Shown piece by piece: positions 41,977 to 45,625 of a stretch of 45,625 bases of DNA. The stretch's first letter is position 1. Each line of letters begins with the position of its first letter. Under the pieces are notes generated by a model. It did no database searches and was not told where the DNA came from. It was given only the letters and a program-made list of their open reading frames with translations. The position numbers were made by a program, and so were the translations under genes. Origin of the DNA: CAZJHX01 sp964545715 (lineage in GTDB: Bacteria > Myxococcota_A > UBA9042 > GCA-2863065); contig CAZJHX010000086.1 of assembly GCA_964545715.1 (NCBI GenBank), positions 1 through 45,625 of the forward strand, in the 5' to 3' direction.

Positions 41977-43785
41977 TTGACCACCGTGGATCCCGACAGC
42001 GCCCCGACGTTGAGCTCTGCGCAGGAGCTGGAGCGGCTCGACGCGCGCTTGACCAGCCCCGGACCGGACGGACGGCCCGCCTCGTATGACGCCCACGATC
42101 GCGCCGGGACGCCTCGGGCCTACGTGGACGACGTCGCCCGTGCCCTGGAGCTGGCGGGCCCGGACGTGGCCCGGGCGTTGCGCTACGCGCTGATTCACAG
42201 CTCGGTGTGCACGAGCTGGTCGCTGCTGTCTGTGCAGGTGACCGAAGCCCTGGTGCGCCACGGGATCTGGAGCCCCGAGCGCGCGCGTGAACAGTCCGCT
42301 GGCGCCTTGGAGGAGACCGCGCCGGCCGCGGGCGTGGAGGCGCGCTTGTCGGCTCGCGATTTCGGTACGCAGCTGCAGCGCCACATCGCGGCCGCCATCC
42401 GCCTGGAGCCCGCCGCGCGTCGCCGAATGATCGCTCGCGCCATCTCGCTGTCGATCACCACGACCGAGGCGCTGCGTCCCGAGCATCTTCGGCACCTCGG
42501 CCCTTTGGTCGAGCGTCTCACCACGCTGGATCCAATCGCGGGAGCGCGGATCGGCCGGATGGTTGTCGACAGATCGTCCCTTCCCACGCGGATCCACCAT
42601 GTGCTGGATCGCCTGGAGGCCGGTGACCCGCATGCCGGGCGCTTCGCTGAGGGCCCGCACGATCCGCGCGAGTGGGTCTTTCAAGGAGCGCAGGCGCACT
42701 TTCATCCCCCGCTTCGTCCCACCCTGCTGGCGCGGGTGGCACGCATTTACCCAAAGCGATGCCGCGCAGCCATTGCGGCCGTTTTGCAGGAGCTGCCGCT
42801 GGTTCATCCGCGGTCGCGCCGGGGCGAGCTGGTCGCGCAGATCGCCGAGCTCGCCACACCCGACGAGCTGCAGGTGGCGCTGCGCACTCTGACCCGCATC
42901 GGCGACACGGAGCCACGGGCTCGGACGCTGCTGGAGCTGCTGGAGGTGGTCCCGCACGAGGCGGCGAGACAGCGCCAGGGCCTGGTGTTGGAGGTGCTCC
43001 GGGAGATTCAGGCCTTTCCCGATGCCTGGCTGCGCGCGTCCGGAGCGGCTCGGCTGCTGCGGTTCTTGGAGCCGCAGGAGCAGGGCGCCGCGGCCGAAAA
43101 GGCGCTCCACGACGCGGGCGAGATTACCGAGGGCGCGTGGCGGCGGGAGGCGCTGTCTCACCTGGTCCCTCACCTGGCGCTGGCCCAGCACTCACAGGCG
43201 TTGGGTCTGGCGCAGGCGATCGAACATCCCGACGCCCGCGCGATGGCCCTGCGCGACCTGGCCGTGGAGAGCGCGCGTCGTGGCTCCGTGCCGGCGGCGC
43301 TGGCGGCGTTGGACGACGTGGCGGCCCCGTTTCAGGTCGAGGCGTTCGTGGACGCCGCGCTGGCGCTCGCACGTGGTGGCCACCTGACCGAGGCCGTGTA
43401 TCTGGCCACGCTCGGTCCGTCGGAGGGGCGGGACCGGGCCGTGGTGGCGGTGCTCCCGCTGCTGGCCCTGTCGCGCCCGGATGAGGCGCGGCAGATCGCG
43501 CGCACGCAGCTGACCTCCGCGAAATGGCACGACACCATCGAGGCGATCCTGGGCGGCGCACGTGCACCCAGAGTAGAGCGGTCAGCGGACCAGGTAACGC
43601 TGACGGAAGACGACCCGCGGGAGCTTTGGACGGGCGACTTCCTGGACGAGCTGGCGAGCCGCCCCCGCCCCGAGTTGGTAGCGACGCTGGGCGAGCTGGC
43701 GCCTCAGCTGCTGGCGGCGTCGGGACCGGGTGGCGTACTGGATGTCGCGCAGGATCTGCTGCGCACGGCGCGGTGGTGGGCATGA
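41977..43785 (+). CDS. Alpha-helical repeat protein of unknown function
   Basis: A 602-residue protein starting at TTG 41977; GTG 41983 is an alternative. No signal peptide, membrane segment or Cys-rich region is seen. The sequence is Ala/Leu/Arg-rich and helical throughout. The second half has repeats of the kind DARAMALRDLAVESARRG and PFQVEAFVDAALALARGG, typical of TPR/HEAT-like solenoids. The family is not recognised. It lies 46 bases after the HD-GYP gene and overlaps the next kinase gene by four bases (ATGA), so translation of the two is coupled. A scaffold or kinase-partner role is inferred from position and fold type. Confidence 0.75.
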   Translation: MTTVDPDSAPTLSSAQELERLDARLTSPGPDGRPASYDAHDRAGTPRAYVDDVARALELAGPDVARALRYALIHSSVCTSWSLLSVQVTEALVRHGIWSPERAREQSAGALEETAPAAGVEARLSARDFGTQLQRHIAAAIRLEPAARRRMIARAISLSITTTEALRPEHLRHLGPLVERLTTLDPIAGARIGRMVVDRSSLPTRIHHVLDRLEAGDPHAGRFAEGPHDPREWVFQGAQAHFHPPLRPTLLARVARIYPKRCRAAIAAVLQELPLVHPRSRRGELVAQIAELATPDELQVALRTLTRIGDTEPRARTLLELLEVVPHEAARQRQGLVLEVLREIQAFPDAWLRASGAARLLRFLEPQEQGAAAEKALHDAGEITEGAWRREALSHLVPHLALAQHSQALGLAQAIEHPDARAMALRDLAVESARRGSVPAALAALDDVAAPFQVEAFVDAALALARGGHLTEAVYLATLGPSEGRDRAVVAVLPLLALSRPDEARQIARTQLTSAKWHDTIEAILGGARAPRVERSADQVTLTEDDPRELWTGDFLDELASRPRPELVATLGELAPQLLAASGPGGVLDVAQDLLRTARWWA

Positions 43786-45335
43786 GCAGCGAGCGGCACG
43801 AGCGGTTCCTGGTCGCGGCCCGCAGGCTGGTCTCGTCCGCGCGAAAGACGGCCATCGAGGGCCCGGCATCCATGCCGCCGGACATGCAGCGCAGGGCCGC
43901 GCGCCGGCTGGGGCTTGTGACACTGGGGTTGGGGATCATCTTCATTGTCAGCGCGCTCCCGCGCCATATGGCGGTGTCGGCCGGTTTACCCATCGACAAG
44001 GAGATGATGCACCTGGTCGAGATCGGCGCGCTGGTCTGGGGCGTCATCTCCGTGGGGATGTTCTTTTACTCGCGCAACACGGACAACTACGCCCGAGTAC
44101 TGCGTCTGGGGCTGATCTACGAGGTCGTTCTTTGCGCCGACATCGCTGCGATCGAGCAGCTGCTTTTCAACTTCTTCGACCCGCCGCCGCGCCTGTCCTT
44201 CATCACGCTTGTCCTTATCTCCTTTCCGCTGGTCGTGCCGGCCCGATTGCACCGCCGCATCGCCATCACCTTGACGTGCTTTGCCATGCTGCCGCTGAGC
44301 ACGATCAGCATCCGCGTGTTCATGCAGAACCAGCCACTGCCGGCGTACGCGACCTTCATGTTTGCCCCGACGCTGGCCGCAGCCGCGCTGGCGGTCTTCT
44401 TGTCGCAGATCATCCATCGCCTCAACATCGAGGCCAGCGCCGCCCGCCGCATGGGCAGCTACGAGCTGGTCGACAAGCTGGGCGGCGGTGGTATGGGCGA
44501 GGTCTGGCGCGCCCGGCACCGTCTTCTCGTCCGCGACGCCGCCATCAAGCTGGTCCGCACCGACGGAGGCGACGCCGGTGAGCTTACCGCCCGCTTCGAG
44601 CGAGAGGCCCAGGCCACGTCGACGCTTCGCTCGCCGCACACGGTGCAGCTCTACGACTTCGGCGCGGCGGACGACGGCACCTTCTTCTATGCGATGGAGC
44701 TGCTCGACGGCGTGGATCTCCAGACGCTGACCGACCGCTTTGGCCCCGTGCCCGCCGAGCGCGCCGTGCACATTCTCAAGCAGGTCTGCCGCTCGCTCGC
44801 CGATGCACACGATCAGGGCATGATCCATCGCGACATCAAGCCGGCCAACCTGTTTCTGTGCCGCCTGGGCATCGAATACGACTACCTCAAGGTGCTGGAC
44901 TTCGGCCTGGTCAAAGCCCAACAAGCGCCCGAACCCACCGATTTGCACCTCTCGGTCGAGGGCACCGTGGCCGGCACGCCGGCGTACATGGCCCCAGAGG
45001 TCTCGCTGGGCCGCGCCGTCGACGGTCGCGCCGATCTCTATGCCCTGGGCTGCGTGGCCTATTGGCTGCTCACAGGCCAGCTGCCGTACGAGGGCAAGAC
45101 GGCGGTAGAGATGGCCATGCATCACATCCAGACCGAGCCGCCGCCCCCGTCTCAGGGTAGCGAGCTGCCCATCCCGTCCGCCCTCGACGAGCTGGTGGTG
45201 CGCTGCCTGGCCAAGGAGCCCGAAGACCGCCCGGCCGACGCCGCGACCCTCTTCTTGGAGCTGGAGGCCATCGAGCTACCGACCCCGTGGACCGAGCACC
45301 GCGCCCGCGACTGGTGGCGCCTCCACCTCACCTGA
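43782..45335 (+). CDS. Polytopic membrane Ser/Thr protein kinase
   Basis: A 517-residue protein from ATG 43782, overlapping the previous stop. After a basic N-terminal region, about six hydrophobic segments fall between residues 43 and 209 (for example LGLVTLGLGIIFIVSALP and TLAAAALAVFLSQII). The kinase domain fills the C-terminal half: glycine loop GGGGMGEVWRA, Lys256 in AIK, catalytic Asp351 in HRDIKPAN, Asp373 in DFG and the segment end YMAPEV. All key residues are present. A multi-pass membrane domain before the kinase is the reverse of the usual layout, in which the kinase precedes one helix. The membrane part may sense a signal, but the ligand is unknown. The stop is followed 17 bases later by a 51-bp repeat array. 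Confidence 0.92.
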   Translation: MSSERHERFLVAARRLVSSARKTAIEGPASMPPDMQRRAARRLGLVTLGLGIIFIVSALPRHMAVSAGLPIDKEMMHLVEIGALVWGVISVGMFFYSRNTDNYARVLRLGLIYEVVLCADIAAIEQLLFNFFDPPPRLSFITLVLISFPLVVPARLHRRIAITLTCFAMLPLSTISIRVFMQNQPLPAYATFMFAPTLAAAALAVFLSQIIHRLNIEASAARRMGSYELVDKLGGGGMGEVWRARHRLLVRDAAIKLVRTDGGDAGELTARFEREAQATSTLRSPHTVQLYDFGAADDGTFFYAMELLDGVDLQTLTDRFGPVPAERAVHILKQVCRSLADAHDQGMIHRDIKPANLFLCRLGIEYDYLKVLDFGLVKAQQAPEPTDLHLSVEGTVAGTPAYMAPEVSLGRAVDGRADLYALGCVAYWLLTGQLPYEGKTAVEMAMHHIQTEPPPPSQGSELPIPSALDELVVRCLAKEPEDRPADAATLFLELEAIELPTPWTEHRARDWWRLHLT

Positions 45336-45352
45336 CCCGCGACCAGGGGGCT

Positions 45353-45625
45353 CACAAACGCCGCACATGAATCATGTAGGCCGTTTATGAGCGCTTTTTG
45401 CGTCACAAACGCCGCACATGAATCATGTAGGCCGTTTATGAGCGCTTTTGGCGTCACAAAGGGCCCAGATGAATCATGTAGGGCGTTTATGAGCGCTTTT
45501 TGCGTCACAAACGCCGCACATGAATCATGTAGGCCGTTTATGAGCGCTTTTGGCGTCACAAAGGGCCCAGATGAATCATGTAGGGCGTTTATGAGCGCTT
45601 TTTGCGTCACAAACGCCGCACATGA
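45353..45625. repeat. 51-bp tandem repeat array (runs off window end)
   Basis: Five full units start at 45353, 45404, 45455, 45506 and 45557, and a sixth begins at 45608. Two variants occur: A (CACAAACGCCGCACATGA start) and B (CACAAAGGGCCCAGATGA start), in the order A, A', B, A', B, A. Units two and four are identical, as are three and five, giving a 102-base higher-order repeat. Each unit contains a near-palindrome, ACATGAATCATGT in A or ATGAATCAT in B. There are no variable spacers, so it is not a CRISPR. The array starts 17 bases after the kinase stop. Both strands stay open in one frame because 51 is a multiple of three. Confidence 0.95.

Noticed and set aside
45152..45610. Minus-strand ORF of 152 residues covering the repeat array
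   Set aside because: Half of it is antisense to the kinase and the rest is simple 17-residue repeats with no ribosome binding site. Kept as an observation, not as a gene.
45353..45625. CRISPR array
   Set aside because: Units are directly abutting 51-base repeats with two alternating variants and no unique spacers; no cas genes are present.

Overview
The window looks like a draft-assembly scaffold from a high-GC member of the Myxococcota (the former Deltaproteobacteria), possibly a Bradymonadia- or Polyangia-like lineage. The evidence is the gene content: several Hanks-type Ser/Thr kinases with unusual accessory domains, an FHA-GAF-sigma54 activator, DUF4215 (myxo-disulfide), MopE-type and thrombospondin type 3 calcium-binding repeats, a MYXO-CTERM-like sorting tail, and many lipoproteins. 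Lineage is inferred from gene style only. No rRNA, tRNA, CRISPR array or insertion sequence was seen. A run of exactly 100 Ns at 10353-10452 marks a scaffold gap.

Layout. 0.1-4.3 kb: a WD40 lipoprotein (minus), a small secreted protein, and a soluble GAF histidine kinase overlapping a single-domain response regulator. 4.3-8.4 kb (minus): a 1375-residue lipoprotein with six IPT/TIG domains, a Cys-rich module and a beta-propeller. 8.8-20.8 kb (plus): one long coding stretch for a giant surface protein. It carries CSLREA/beta-helix, DUF4215, EGF-like, MopE, lamin-tail and Asp-rich thrombospondin type 3 repeats, then a MYXO-CTERM-like tail, and runs in frame into an OmpA-type barrel protein. It is broken by the N gap and by two in-frame TAG codons at 17397-17414. 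20.9-21.8 kb: a probable structured non-coding RNA with a strong terminator, then a small orphan gene. 21.8-33.5 kb (minus): eight co-directional genes: aspS, a PEGA-type Ser/Thr kinase, a TPR-like exported protein, an FHA-GAF-AAA+ sigma54 activator, an S9 peptidase lipoprotein, two more lipoproteins and a small membrane protein. 33.6-37.5 kb (plus): a PHA-granule-type small protein, a lipoprotein built from antistasin-like and Kazal protease-inhibitor modules, another small lipoprotein, and a TPR-plus-barrel protein. 37.5-45.3 kb (plus): a tightly packed signalling cluster of HEAT-repeat kinase, degenerate HD-GYP protein, alpha-helical repeat protein and polytopic membrane kinase. 45.35 kb to the end: a 51-bp tandem repeat array that runs off the window.

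How the parts may work together (inference). The window combines cell-surface proteins (giant adhesin, IPT lipoprotein, OmpA-type protein, protease inhibitor, secreted peptidase) with phosphorylation-based control (three Ser/Thr kinases, a sigma54 activator, a two-component pair, an HD-GYP protein). The strongest candidates for something undescribed are the kinase/HD-GYP cluster, whose kinase and HD-GYP proteins appear to share a homologous middle domain; the structured RNA at 21011-21211, whose promoter closely resembles that of the next gene; the adhesin-OmpA fusion; and the 51-bp array.
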